From Pedobacter sp014947265 (GTDB taxonomy: Bacteria; Bacteroidota; Bacteroidia; Sphingobacteriales; Sphingobacteriaceae), in assembly GCF_014947265.1 (NCBI RefSeq), contig NZ_JADCNK010000003.1:1-64000 (forward strand): a DNA stretch of 64,000 nucleotides, written 5' to 3'. Numbering within the stretch: the first letter of the stretch is position 1; every line of letters starts with the position of its first letter. The position numbers and the translations under genes are program-made. This document shows positions 27,189-36,272 of the stretch, in pieces. The notes beneath the pieces are model-generated. The model worked only from the letters and a program-made list of their open reading frames with translations. It was not told where the DNA came from and did no database searches.

Positions 27189-29354
27189 CTAAAATCTTTG
27201 CTAAAATATTTAGTTTTTTAAATTTTAAAGGTATTCTTAAACGTAAATTTTTAATTTATATTTATTATCATAAAATACTGATTTATAAATATTAATGAAA
27301 TTTATGTAAATTCATTAAATGTTGATTTTATTGTGGTTTTTAACTTGATTTTACTTCAGATTTAGGCGCTTCATCATATTTTTTATCAATAGTAATTTAT
27401 TGATTTAATTTACACTTATTAATCGATTTTCCTTGAAAATTTTTGCCGCTTTTTAAATTTTAGTATGAATTTTAGAATGAGGTTTCTGTCGTGAGAATTG
27501 AGCCTGAGTCTTGTTAATTTCTGAATCCTTCCTTATGATTTATAAGAGTTAAGAATTGCCCCGGTTTATTTGCTTATGTAGAGAATAACCATTATCGTAA
27601 AATTGATTTATTCCCAGTCTGAAATTAGATTTTTAGAGCCGTAGACTCTGGAGATTTATGCCGCTTAATGTATAAATTGATGCCGATTTAAAATTCGGTT
27701 TTATAGGGTAATGATTTTTTTTATGACAAAATGTCTTTAATTTTTATCGCGTAATTCAGACTGATTTTTCGTCATTAGGCCCGGATTTAACTTTCACAAC
27801 TTGCGATTTCCAAATCCAGGTGGTTCCGGATGTTGTAGTTTAGCATTTAAAAACTCAGTTTATTATGGCTTGAACCAAGGTTTTAACACTAAAATTTTTG
27901 TCTGAATTTAACTTCAGGTATCCCGATTTGTATATTTTTTTAATGTTTTTGGGCCTTAAAACTCCGGGTTTTTGACTGGATAATGCGATTTCCTTGCGAT
28001 ATTCTCAGGTAAAGGGCTTTTGGATCTCTTTTTTTTGAAAAAATTATTTTTAAGCTAAAACTGCTTTATTTGTTGTTTAATGGCGCTTTTTGATTGGTTT
28101 TTGTATTATTTTTTTAGGACTGGGAATTGGTCAAATTTTAGGGATTTTTAAGCTATTTATGCTAAACTTGAGTACATGATGAGGTCTATTTTTCGATATG
28201 TTTTCTAATTATTATATTTTTAAAAGCTCAGTTTTTCAGTCGAAAAAGGATAGTTTTATATGATGCTGATAAGTTGATTGAAGACCTTAGCATTCGGGTA
28301 TTTGCTTTAACTAGGCGTATTTAGTTTGGCGGGATTCAATAATGTTAATACCTTTTTGTTGGGAATAAAAATTGGATTTTGGGCTGGTTTTTACTCGATT
28401 TTATATTGGTATAGCTGGTGATTTTTGAAGCGATTTTTATGGGGTTTCAATCTTAATTAATTATGCTTTTTAAATACTTTTTGTGTTATATTTTATTCTG
28501 CTTTTTTGGGTATTTATAAGCTCTTTTATAACTCTCGTTTCGTACTTTTTTTTAATCTTAAACAGGTGTTTTTTCGATGTGATTTTTGTTTGAGTATTTG
28601 TTATTTTTGCTAGTCTATTATTGAGTGGTATTGTTGAGGTTTTATGATGCTTATCTGTTGGTTTGGGTATTGTTTTTGGATGTTAAGCTCTGCTGTCTTA
28701 CACGCGTTAGCATAGGGTTTTATTTCGATTTTTTATGTACAAGTAAAATGCTGCATAATCGTTTGTATGATGGTGCTTATTTAGCTTTATGAGGTGCTTC
28801 TCTTTTGTATCAGTTACCTCATTTTGTTGGTGACAAATTCCAATCTGCATAGATGGATTAATGAAAAAATATCCAATTCATTTTGGCTTGCATTTAATGT
28901 TTTTAGTTTCGCTTATGTGGTTGTGATGTGGAGACTTGAGTATATAGGGGGTAAAGTAAAGTGGTATTAGATATTGCATGATATCGTCATTTCGAATGGC
29001 ATGTAACGAAGTTGATAAAGCGATTAAATGAATCTATTTCCAGGTAATTTATATGCAGCAACGAGTCTATAAATAAAAATTCCTTAGGGTTATCGTCATT
29101 TCGAGCGGAGTGCAACGAAGTCGAGAAATCTGTCTAAATAGATCTCTCCATTTCGCTGCGCTACAGTCGAGATGACGACGATTCTATCGGATTCTGTTAA
29201 TGGTAGTGGAGACAGATTAGTTAAGCTTCCGAATGCTTAATGAAGTAAAATTCGGCTTGATAGATCTCTCCACTTCACGTTGCTCCGGTAGAGATTACGG
29301 CCCGTTTTGATGAAAGGTGTAGGTAGTATTGTTGTGTAGTTTACCAAAAGGGTT
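27189..29354. other. 2.1-kb gene desert with strong T/G strand skew
   Basis: No open frame of 60 codons or more with a plausible start is present on either strand. The + strand is very rich in T and poor in C, especially from about 27900 to 28950. By hand count, 28561-28620 has T33 A11 G12 C4 and 28081-28140 has T31 A11 G14 C4. No obvious tandem repeat or palindrome was seen in the skewed core. From about 28980 the gap turns into R2-type repeat pieces. It lies upstream of the divergent-facing 934-residue gene and downstream of the EamA transporter gene. Confidence 0.75.
29094..29177. repeat. R2 repeat copy
   Basis: Ends cgtcatttcgag and agtcgagatgacg face each other, with 'gtcgagaaatct' and 'agatctctccatttcg' inside. 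Degenerate pieces of the same element lie at about 28983-29030 and 29265-29300. Confidence 0.75.
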
Positions 29355-30233
29355 CTACAGCTTATTCTTTCTCTTTTTGTAAATGGGATAGAGAAAAATC
29401 GAGCCTAAAATAATCGTTGCACCGATATAAAAACCACCAGTCATCTGTTCTTTATTCTGAAAGAAAATGAACGCCAATACAATGCCGTAAACAGGTTCAA
29501 GATTTGTAATTAAGGCTACCCTGAAAGCCGACAAAGTTCGCATTACCGCAACACCTGCAACATAGGCAACTGATGTGCAGAGCGTACCAAGAAGAATAAG
29601 ATAGAACCAGTTTTTGGTACTTAAATTGAATGCTGTGTGCATTAGTGTTCCATCATATAACCGGTAAAGCGTGATCCAGAAAAGCGCACCCACAAGTTCA
29701 TAAAAACTGATAATGGAAGGTTCACTTTTTTGTACTAACGTAGAATTTATGGTTGAAAAAAGACTGGATGCCACTGCTGCTAATAAACCAAAAATAATTC
29801 CTAAGGTATACTGACCTTCGAATTTAAAGATCATATATATGCCAAGAATGATCAATAAACCAATCAGAATATCGCCTATTTGTATTGGCTGTTTTTTGAT
29901 CAGCGGCTCTAAAATCGCTGTAAATAAGGTGAACGAAGAAAGGCATACCAAGGTTACCGAAACTGTAGAAACCTTAATGGCATGAAAGAAAAAGATCCAG
30001 TGAATGGCTACAATTCCGCCGGTTAGAAAGAATTGAATAAACTGCTTTTTGGTTATTTTAATATTCTTTTTGGTGATTAAAAACCACGCTAAAAGTGTAG
30101 CTGCGGCAATCAATACCCGGTACCAAACCATGGGTACTGCATCGATAGAAATTAACTTGCCAAGCACGCCTGTAAAGCCCCAGACAAATACCGTAAGATG
30201 GAGGATAAGTAAATTCTTTTTGGTGCTGTCCAT
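29355..30233 (-). CDS. EamA family (DMT) transporter
   Basis: A 292-residue inner-membrane protein with ten predicted helices arranged as two repeated halves, the drug/metabolite transporter fold (EamA/RhaT type). The opening VFVWGFTGVLGKL and the second-half 'LEPVYGIVLAFIFFQNKE' are family signatures. The substrate is unknown; members export metabolites or amino acids. It is separated by only 2 bp from the LptF/G gene upstream and is likely the last gene of a tgt - lptG - eamA operon. Confidence 0.9.
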   Translation of the reverse strand: MDSTKKNLLILHLTVFVWGFTGVLGKLISIDAVPMVWYRVLIAAATLLAWFLITKKNIKITKKQFIQFFLTGGIVAIHWIFFFHAIKVSTVSVTLVCLSSFTLFTAILEPLIKKQPIQIGDILIGLLIILGIYMIFKFEGQYTLGIIFGLLAAVASSLFSTINSTLVQKSEPSIISFYELVGALFWITLYRLYDGTLMHTAFNLSTKNWFYLILLGTLCTSVAYVAGVAVMRTLSAFRVALITNLEPVYGIVLAFIFFQNKEQMTGGFYIGATIILGSIFLYPIYKKRKNKL

Positions 30234-30235
30234 CG

Positions 30236-31339
30236 CTATTTTGGTGCTTTTCTTAATAGGTAAAAACCTAATAAGCCAAAGAATAATGTAGGCATAATAA
30301 CAGCAGCAAAGGGAGGTAATCCGCCTTTAGTCGAAAACATCTGTGTGAACTGATTAAATACGATATAAGCGAAGCTAATAAAGATTCCTATACCTAATGA
30401 TACACCGACCCCTCCGCGTACTTTGCGCGACGATAGTGCCACGCCAATCAGCGTTAGTACGAAAGCGGAAAGCGGGTGTAAGTAACGTTTGTATTTTTCA
30501 AACTGAAGGTCATTCATTACGCCTGTTCCGCGGATCTTTTCTTTCCTGATCTTATCAGAAAGCTCCTTCGTAGTTAAATTTTGCACCACATTATCATATG
30601 CTGAAAAATCATCAGGACGCATATCCAGAATAGTATCTTTAAGCTTTCCATTGCCATAAATCATGGTTTCTTTCAGACCGTCAATCTTCCGGATGGAGTA
30701 GTTACTCAACTGCCATTTGCGTTTAAGCGAATCCCATTTTATATTTTCTGCAACAATCTTTTTGGTCAGCACATCTCCGCTAAAATTATCCAGAGAAAAC
30801 CGGTATCCTGAATTCGTTTTGTTGTCGAAATTATCAATATAGATATAGGTTTTGTCATCCAGTTTCATATGGATGTTTGATTTTGTGGAAGGATCATTAC
30901 GTTTTACATACGTATTCTCGAAGCTATTTTTTAAAGTATTGGTATAAGGAAGGATGTACAGATTTGAAAGTAAGTTGGCTGAGAAAATAATCGTAGCCGA
31001 TACCAGGTAAGGAAATAAAAAGCGGTTAAAACTCACCCCGCCACTTAAAATTGGTACAATTTCAGTCTGATCGGCCATTTTTGCGGTAAAGAAAATCACT
31101 GCAATAAAATTGATCAGGGGTGAAAGCATATTCACATAAAAAGGAATGGAACCTGCGTAATATTTGGAGAGGATTCCCCAAAAACTCAAGCCACTTTTCA
31201 TAAAATCATCCATCTTTTCAGATAGGTCGAACACCACAATAATGATCACAAAAATGGCCAGGGTATAAATAAATGTACCCAGGTATTTCCCGATAATATA
31301 CTGATCGATGATTTTTATTCTTCCTTTTAACAGACTCAT
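30236..31339 (-). CDS. LptF/LptG family permease
   Basis: A 367-residue YjgP/YjgQ-type permease, the membrane part of the ABC machine (with LptB2) that pulls lipopolysaccharide out of the inner membrane. The N-terminal helices 'IIDQYIIGKYLGTFIYTLAIF' and the C-terminal cluster of three helices (from about residue 280) flank a periplasmic beta-jellyroll of about 150 residues. F and G paralogs cannot be separated safely by eye. It begins 1 bp after the tgt stop, an arrangement often kept in Bacteroidota. Confidence 0.9.
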   Translation of the reverse strand: MSLLKGRIKIIDQYIIGKYLGTFIYTLAIFVIIIVVFDLSEKMDDFMKSGLSFWGILSKYYAGSIPFYVNMLSPLINFIAVIFFTAKMADQTEIVPILSGGVSFNRFLFPYLVSATIIFSANLLSNLYILPYTNTLKNSFENTYVKRNDPSTKSNIHMKLDDKTYIYIDNFDNKTNSGYRFSLDNFSGDVLTKKIVAENIKWDSLKRKWQLSNYSIRKIDGLKETMIYGNGKLKDTILDMRPDDFSAYDNVVQNLTTKELSDKIRKEKIRGTGVMNDLQFEKYKRYLHPLSAFVLTLIGVALSSRKVRGGVGVSLGIGIFISFAYIVFNQFTQMFSTKGGLPPFAAVIMPTLFFGLLGFYLLRKAPK

Positions 31340-31340
31340 T

Positions 31341-32471
31341 TTATAGTTTGTTGCCTAATACTTTAACCATTTTGTTTTTCCACTCGTAAAATTCACCAGC
31401 AATGATCTTTTCCCTGGCTTGTTTCACCAGCCAAAGATAGAAATGCAGATTATGCAAGGTAGCAATTTGAGCGCCAAGCATCTCCTTACTATGTACTAAA
31501 TGTCTTAAATATGCTTTACTGGTTACTAAATCAGCATGAAGATCGCTCTCTGTATCCAATGGAGAAAAATCGTTCTCCCATTTTTTATTCCTGATGTTGA
31601 TAATCCCATTTCTGGTAAAAAGCATACCATTTCTGGCATTTCTGGTTGGCATTACACAATCGAACATGTCGATACCCAGTGCAATATTCTCCAAAATATT
31701 GATCGGTGTGCCCACACCCATTAAATAACGTGGTTTTTCTTCTGGTAATATATTGCATACCACTTCTGTCATGGCATACATCTCTTCAGCCGGCTCACCA
31801 ACAGATAAACCACCAATGGCATTGCCCTCACGGTTCATGCTGGCAATAAATTCTGCCGATTTTATACGCAAATCTTTATACACCGAACCTTGTACAATGG
31901 GGAATAACGTTTGGTCAAAACCATATTTAGGTTCTGTTGTATCAAAACGTTCGCAACAGCGTTTTAACCAACGGTGTGTCATTTTAATTGATTGCGCTGC
32001 ATAAGTATAGTCGCATGGGTATGGCGTACACTCATCAAAGGCCATAATAATATCGGCACCTATGGTACGCTGAATATCCATCGCATATTCAGGAGTAAAA
32101 AGGTGTTTCGATCCATCAATATGGGAGTGGAAAGTAACACCTTCCTCCTTAATTTTACGAACTTTACTTAAAGAATACACCTGGTAGCCGCCACTATCTG
32201 TTAAAATTGGACGATCCCAGCCAATAAATTTATGTAATCCGCCAGCTTTTTCAAGAATGTCTAATCCTGGTCTTAAATATAAATGGTACGTATTGCCAAG
32301 AATGATTTTAGCATCAATATCGTCTTTCAGTTCGCGCTGATGCACGGCTTTTACCGTTCCGGCAGTACCCACAGGCATAAAAATAGGGGTTTGTATTTCG
32401 CCATGAGCAGTTGTTACTGTTCCGGCTCTGGCTTTAGATAGTGGATCGTTAGCCTGTAAACTAAATTTCAT
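31341..32471 (-). CDS. tgt: tRNA-guanine transglycosylase without the usual zinc cysteines
   Basis: A 376-residue Tgt that swaps G34 for preQ1 in tRNAs for Asp, Asn, His and Tyr, on the way to queuosine. D92 (TDSGGYQVYSLS) and the nucleophile D271 (DMFDCVMPTRNARNG) are in place, as are GGLSVGE and MGVGTP. The C-terminal zinc motif CxCxxC...H of classic bacterial enzymes is missing: the equivalent stretch around 306-325 reads PLDTESDLHADLVTSKAYLR, with no Cys. Loss of this site seems general in Bacteroidota, from memory. It is the first gene of the operon with lptF/G. Confidence 0.94.
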   Translation of the reverse strand: MKFSLQANDPLSKARAGTVTTAHGEIQTPIFMPVGTAGTVKAVHQRELKDDIDAKIILGNTYHLYLRPGLDILEKAGGLHKFIGWDRPILTDSGGYQVYSLSKVRKIKEEGVTFHSHIDGSKHLFTPEYAMDIQRTIGADIIMAFDECTPYPCDYTYAAQSIKMTHRWLKRCCERFDTTEPKYGFDQTLFPIVQGSVYKDLRIKSAEFIASMNREGNAIGGLSVGEPAEEMYAMTEVVCNILPEEKPRYLMGVGTPINILENIALGIDMFDCVMPTRNARNGMLFTRNGIINIRNKKWENDFSPLDTESDLHADLVTSKAYLRHLVHSKEMLGAQIATLHNLHFYLWLVKQAREKIIAGEFYEWKNKMVKVLGNKL

Positions 32472-32701
32472 CTGTTTCTATTTATTTTTCTCCAATTATT
32501 AAGTGGAGTTTACCGCCATCAAAGTCCGTTTTATTAAACGAATTGCTATTTTGATGGCAGGCGGTTTATATGTGTTTTTTCTCGTCGAAAATCTGCCAAA
32601 AATAGCAAAAATTGAGGGCATATTTTTGTTTAATTTTTTATCCACATAAAAGTGATTTACAGATTAAAAATGAGAAATTTGCGCCTGTTTATTTTAACAT
32701 C

Positions 32702-33829
32702 GTGATATTAACCCTGATTGAAATTATTCTGCTCTCGATATTGGCTTTTTGCCTTTTGGTGCAGCTTTACTATGTACTTTTTGTTCATTTAAAATTGGCT
32801 AATGTAGGTATCGAAGAGATTCCCTTGTCGGCTCAAAAACCGCTAAGTGTAATTGTTTGTGCCAGAAACGAAATTGTGAATTTAGAGCGGTATCTGCCTG
32901 TATTATTAAGTCAAAATTATCCGGAGTTCGAAATTGTGGTGGTTAATGATCGCTCCTGGGACGGTACAGAAGACTTTTTAGAACAATTAGAGAAGAAACA
33001 CCGTAACCTGAAAGTAGTTAAGATTTTAGATAACGATAAATTTATTGCAGGTAAAAAATTTGCGGTAACCATGGGAATAAAGGCCGCTAAATATGATTGG
33101 TTAGTTTTTACTGATGCAGATTGCACACCAGCTTCCGAGTATTGGTTAATGGATATGCAGCAGCCTGCTGAAGAAAATACGGAAATCGTTTTGGGCTATT
33201 CTCCTTACATGAAAAAAAGAAGTCTTTTAAATGCACTGATCAGGTTTGAAACCTTTTTTACTGCTGTAAATTACTTGTCTTTCGCGTTAAAAGGTATGCC
33301 CTATATGGGCGTTGGACGCAATATGGCTTATAAAAAATCGCTTTTTTTCAAAAATAAAGGCTTTGCAGCACACATGCATATCCCATCTGGAGATGATGAT
33401 TTATTTGTAAATGCACATGCCAATAAATACAATACCGAAATCCGTTTACACCGTGATAGTCATGTTTGGAGTGAACCTAATAATACCTGGCGAGGCTATC
33501 TGAGACAGAAAAAACGTCATTTTGGTGCCGGAAAGTTCTATAAATCAAAACATAAGTTTATTTTAAGCCTGCAGATTGTTTTCCAGTTTTTATTCTATGC
33601 TTTCTTTGCCGCATGTATGTTTTTTAGTCGCGAGGCGCAATATATCGCTTTAGGAATCCTCGGATTAAGCATCATCATCAGGTGTTTTATTTATCCAAAA
33701 TTGCTGAAACGCTTAAACTATAGCGATTTGCGTTGGTGGTTCCCGATTTTAGATATACTTTTGTTTCTGTTTTTAACCCTAAACGGATTTTTAGCCTTAT
33801 TTGGCAAGAAAAAAGTAAACTGGAAATAA
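32702..33829 (+). CDS. family 2 glycosyltransferase, membrane-bound
   Basis: A glycosyltransferase of about 375 residues with a GT-A fold. The nucleotide-sugar site starts at LSVIVCARNEIVNLERYLP, a DxD-like 'FTDADCTP' holds the metal, and the acceptor part has 'SGDDDLFVNAHA' with a following 'RQKKRHFGAGKFY' resembling the QxxRW region. There is one N-terminal helix and two or three C-terminal ones. The frame is open from a TTG at 32612, but the GTG at 32702 is preferred because it begins directly before the membrane helix. It may build a glycolipid or surface polysaccharide. Confidence 0.85.
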   Translation: MILTLIEIILLSILAFCLLVQLYYVLFVHLKLANVGIEEIPLSAQKPLSVIVCARNEIVNLERYLPVLLSQNYPEFEIVVVNDRSWDGTEDFLEQLEKKHRNLKVVKILDNDKFIAGKKFAVTMGIKAAKYDWLVFTDADCTPASEYWLMDMQQPAEENTEIVLGYSPYMKKRSLLNALIRFETFFTAVNYLSFALKGMPYMGVGRNMAYKKSLFFKNKGFAAHMHIPSGDDDLFVNAHANKYNTEIRLHRDSHVWSEPNNTWRGYLRQKKRHFGAGKFYKSKHKFILSLQIVFQFLFYAFFAACMFFSREAQYIALGILGLSIIIRCFIYPKLLKRLNYSDLRWWFPILDILLFLFLTLNGFLALFGKKKVNWK

Positions 33830-33855
33830 TTCAATAATCCTTTAGTAATTACAAT

Positions 33856-34491
33856 ATGCCTGATGTAAAGCCCGATATCGTTTTAAAATATTTCCCTGAT
33901 TTAAGCGAAAAACAGATTGCCCAATTTTCACAACTGTTCGAATTATATAGCTTTTGGAATTCGCAAATCAATGTAATTTCGAGAAAAGATATTGAAGAAT
34001 TATATGAGCGCCACGTATTACACTCGTTGGGGATAGCTAAAGTATGCAATTTTAAAGCTGGCGAATCAGTTTTAGATGTGGGTACTGGTGGTGGTTTTCC
34101 GGGCATCCCATTGGCGATTTTGTTTCCCGAAACGCAATTCTATCTGGTAGATTCTATTGGAAAAAAGATTAAAGTAGTAAAAGAAGTGGCTTCGGCATTA
34201 GGTTTGGAGAATTTAAGAGCCGACCATTTAAGAGCCGAGCAGATTAAAGAGAAATTTAACTTTGTCGTATCGAGAGCTGTTACGCGCTTAGGCGAATTTT
34301 ATCCATGGATTCAGGGCAAATTTAAAAAAGACTCCTTAAATGCCATTCCGAATGGGATTTTGTATTTAAAAGGTGGCGATTTAGCTGAAGAGATCAAAGA
34401 ATCAAAACTGAAAGCAGAGTTGTACCCACTTTCAGCTTATTTTGAGGAAGATTTTTTTGAGACTAAATATGTGGTTTACGTGCCACAGTAG
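33856..34491 (+). CDS. rsmG: 16S rRNA (guanine527-N7)-methyltransferase
   Basis: A 211-residue SAM-dependent methyltransferase of the RsmG/GidB family that modifies G527 of 16S rRNA, the site linked to streptomycin response. The SAM loop is VLDVGTGGGFPGIPLA (72-86), followed by the acidic strand YLVDSIGKK. 'VVSRAVTRLGEFYPW' is the family's 'SRA' motif. It starts 26 bp after the glycosyltransferase stop, so the two may be co-transcribed. Confidence 0.95.
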   Translation: MPDVKPDIVLKYFPDLSEKQIAQFSQLFELYSFWNSQINVISRKDIEELYERHVLHSLGIAKVCNFKAGESVLDVGTGGGFPGIPLAILFPETQFYLVDSIGKKIKVVKEVASALGLENLRADHLRAEQIKEKFNFVVSRAVTRLGEFYPWIQGKFKKDSLNAIPNGILYLKGGDLAEEIKESKLKAELYPLSAYFEEDFFETKYVVYVPQ

Positions 34492-34520
34492 TTATCTTGT
34501 ACTTAAAATATTATCTTTTA

Positions 34521-35726
34521 CTATTTACCACTACTTTTTTTAGTTTTTGGTTCAACTGGCGGTGGTGGTACTGGTAAGTTCTTTTTATCTTTTTTTACAA
34601 TAGGTGAAGCGAAACGAATCTGATCAACTTTTGGAGCACCAGACTTTTTTGATTTTAAAGCACCTGGTTCAACTGGCGGTGGTGGTGGTAATCTTCTTGC
34701 TTCTTTTTTATGATTTGCAGCAATAGGAACTTCATTAATCGTTATTTCTTTAACTTTTTTGGATTTTGATTGATTAGGTTCTTTAGGCGGAGGCGGTGGT
34801 AACCTCTTCTTATCAGCTTTTTTCCTGGTCGTATCCTGAAGAACGATGGTTAAGCTTTCCTTTTTTTGCCCAAATTGGATGGTAGCATAATCTTTTGTAA
34901 ATGCCATTGTAGAGAGGCATAACATAAATCCGGTTAACGGAAGGATAAATAACAATTTGAGCCTGGCCCATTTTGCAGATTTTTTTTGGTTTAACATACT
35001 TATTCTGTTTTTTAGTAATGATGAAGTGAAAAAATGGTTGCTAAGCGTAACTTCCTGGTTTCCATAAGAATTTTGGATCAGAAATAATGCGTATTCGTAT
35101 TTGGCAATATCTGTCCTGGTGGTAGCGTCATCAGCAAGGTATTCGTGTATGAGCCTGATGTCATTCTTAATAAAATATATGATTGGATTGAACCAACTGG
35201 AGATCTGTACCAATTCGAATAATAAAATATCAAAACTATGCTTCTGCTTAATATGAACCATTTCGTGCTTTAATACCGTAGCCTTTTGGTTCATATCGGG
35301 ATCAATAAAGAGTAGATTAAAGAATGAAAATGCCATTTTTGAGTTTTGGATTTCAATAAATGTGATACCATTTTCTTTATTCTTACGGGCATTTCGCATT
35401 AATTTTGCAATGTGCCTTAGTCCCCAAAAAACTTTTAGTATTAAAACTGTTGAAATCGCCAGATATAACAATAAAAGAATATTTTCCAGATTTAAAAATG
35501 ATTTAGATTCTTCGATCTGGGGATATCCTGTATAGTTGAAAACCATTTCCTTTTTTAAAAATCCCAGCTGATAAAATGGAAGTATAAAAGCGAGTATCGA
35601 GCTGAAAATCAGATAATACCTGTTTAATCCGTAAAAGGTTTCCTTGTGGAGCAATAATCTATAAAATCCAAAAAATAGGATAAGGTATAGATTTGCTTCG
35701 AGTAAATAATATAACCAGCTCATCAT
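34521..35726 (-). CDS. BlaR1/M56-family membrane peptidase with proline-rich tail
   Basis: A 401-residue membrane protein of the M56 (BlaR1/MecR1) family. Helices lie near residues 7-26, 33-53, 85-103 and 253-275. The zinc motif is HEMVH (H154, E155, H158), facing the cytoplasm. After the last helix it has about 110 periplasmic residues with three proline-rich units (RLPPPPPKEP, RLPPPPPVEP, LPVPPPPVEP) separated by Lys-rich spacers, with no penicillin-binding sensor domain. Its start overlaps the stop of the BlaI-type gene by 4 bp, so it is the signalling half of that pair. The signal it detects is unknown. Confidence 0.88.
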   Translation of the reverse strand: MMSWLYYLLEANLYLILFFGFYRLLLHKETFYGLNRYYLIFSSILAFILPFYQLGFLKKEMVFNYTGYPQIEESKSFLNLENILLLLYLAISTVLILKVFWGLRHIAKLMRNARKNKENGITFIEIQNSKMAFSFFNLLFIDPDMNQKATVLKHEMVHIKQKHSFDILLFELVQISSWFNPIIYFIKNDIRLIHEYLADDATTRTDIAKYEYALFLIQNSYGNQEVTLSNHFFTSSLLKNRISMLNQKKSAKWARLKLLFILPLTGFMLCLSTMAFTKDYATIQFGQKKESLTIVLQDTTRKKADKKRLPPPPPKEPNQSKSKKVKEITINEVPIAANHKKEARRLPPPPPVEPGALKSKKSGAPKVDQIRFASPIVKKDKKNLPVPPPPVEPKTKKSSGK

Positions 35727-36094
35727 TTGTTTTTTTTAAGTTTCTCTGCCAATTGAATAATTTCATTGAGTTCTTCGTTACTCATACTTTTTTCTTTCAC
35801 CAGAAAAGAAACCAGACTCTCATAAGAGTTTTCAAAGTAATTGTTCATCACTTTATCTATTGCAAACTTTTTATAATCAGTTTCTTTAATAATAGGGAAG
35901 TAGATGTGTGTATTCCCGATGGCCTTATGGTCAACAAAACCTTTTCCTTCCAAAACTCTGATTACTGTAGAGACCGTGTTGTAAGCGGGCTTGGGTTCGT
36001 TCAATTTATCGATAACATCTTTTACCAGGGCTTCGCCCATTTCCCAAAGAATGAGCATTACCTGTTCTTCTGCTTTTGTGAGTTCTTTTATCAT
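35723..36094 (-). CDS. BlaI/MecI/CopY-family repressor
   Basis: A winged-helix repressor of about 123 residues. The start is set at MIKELTKAEEQVMLILWEMG, typical for the family; the frame is open 19 codons further up, but that stretch is the operator DNA. 'NTVSTVIRVLEGKGFVDHKA' is the recognition-helix and wing region. The C-terminal helices dimerise and are cut by the M56 partner on signalling, by analogy with staphylococcal BlaI. Three copies of a palindromic site immediately upstream point to autoregulation of this two-gene operon. Confidence 0.92.
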   Translation of the reverse strand: MIKELTKAEEQVMLILWEMGEALVKDVIDKLNEPKPAYNTVSTVIRVLEGKGFVDHKAIGNTHIYFPIIKETDYKKFAIDKVMNNYFENSYESLVSFLVKEKSMSNEELNEIIQLAEKLKKNK

Positions 36095-36097
36095 AGC

Positions 36098-36166
36098 AAC
36101 TATTTTTATAGTTTGGTTAATTGAAGTTACTACTATAAAAATAGTTTGCAAACTATTTTTATAGTT
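36098..36166. promoter_or_regulatory. three operator copies for the BlaI-type repressor
   Basis: The 16-bp site ACTAT-N4-ATAGT (with flanking A/T) occurs at 36098-36113, 36131-36146 and 36151-36166. The last two combine into a perfect 34-bp palindrome at 36132-36165, centred on TTTGCAAA. The first site ends 4 bp from the start codon. Such ACTA/TAGT dyads resemble TACA/TGTA operators of BlaI/MecI. The spacing suggests cooperative binding of several dimers. Confidence 0.85.
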
Positions 36167-36227
36167 TTTTGTGTAATTTACTGATATTCAGATGAATAAT
36201 TTATTGTTGGAATGTAAAGGCATAAAA

Positions 36228-36252
36228 AAACCTGCCGGATAGGGCAGGTTTA
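36228..36252 (-). terminator. terminator after the M28 lipoprotein gene
   Basis: On the - strand AAACCTGCC (36243-36251) pairs with GGCAGG (36231-36236) and is followed by a run of seven T. It ends the peptidase transcript and separates it from the blaI promoter region. Confidence 0.75.
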
Positions 36253-36272
36253 GATCTATATCAATCAATTTA

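Noticed and set aside
32638..32646. Perfect DnaA box TTATCCACA before the glycosyltransferase gene
   Set aside because: Only a single box was noticed, with no clear cluster, AT-rich unwinding element or dnaA/dnaN nearby, so it is not an origin on present evidence.
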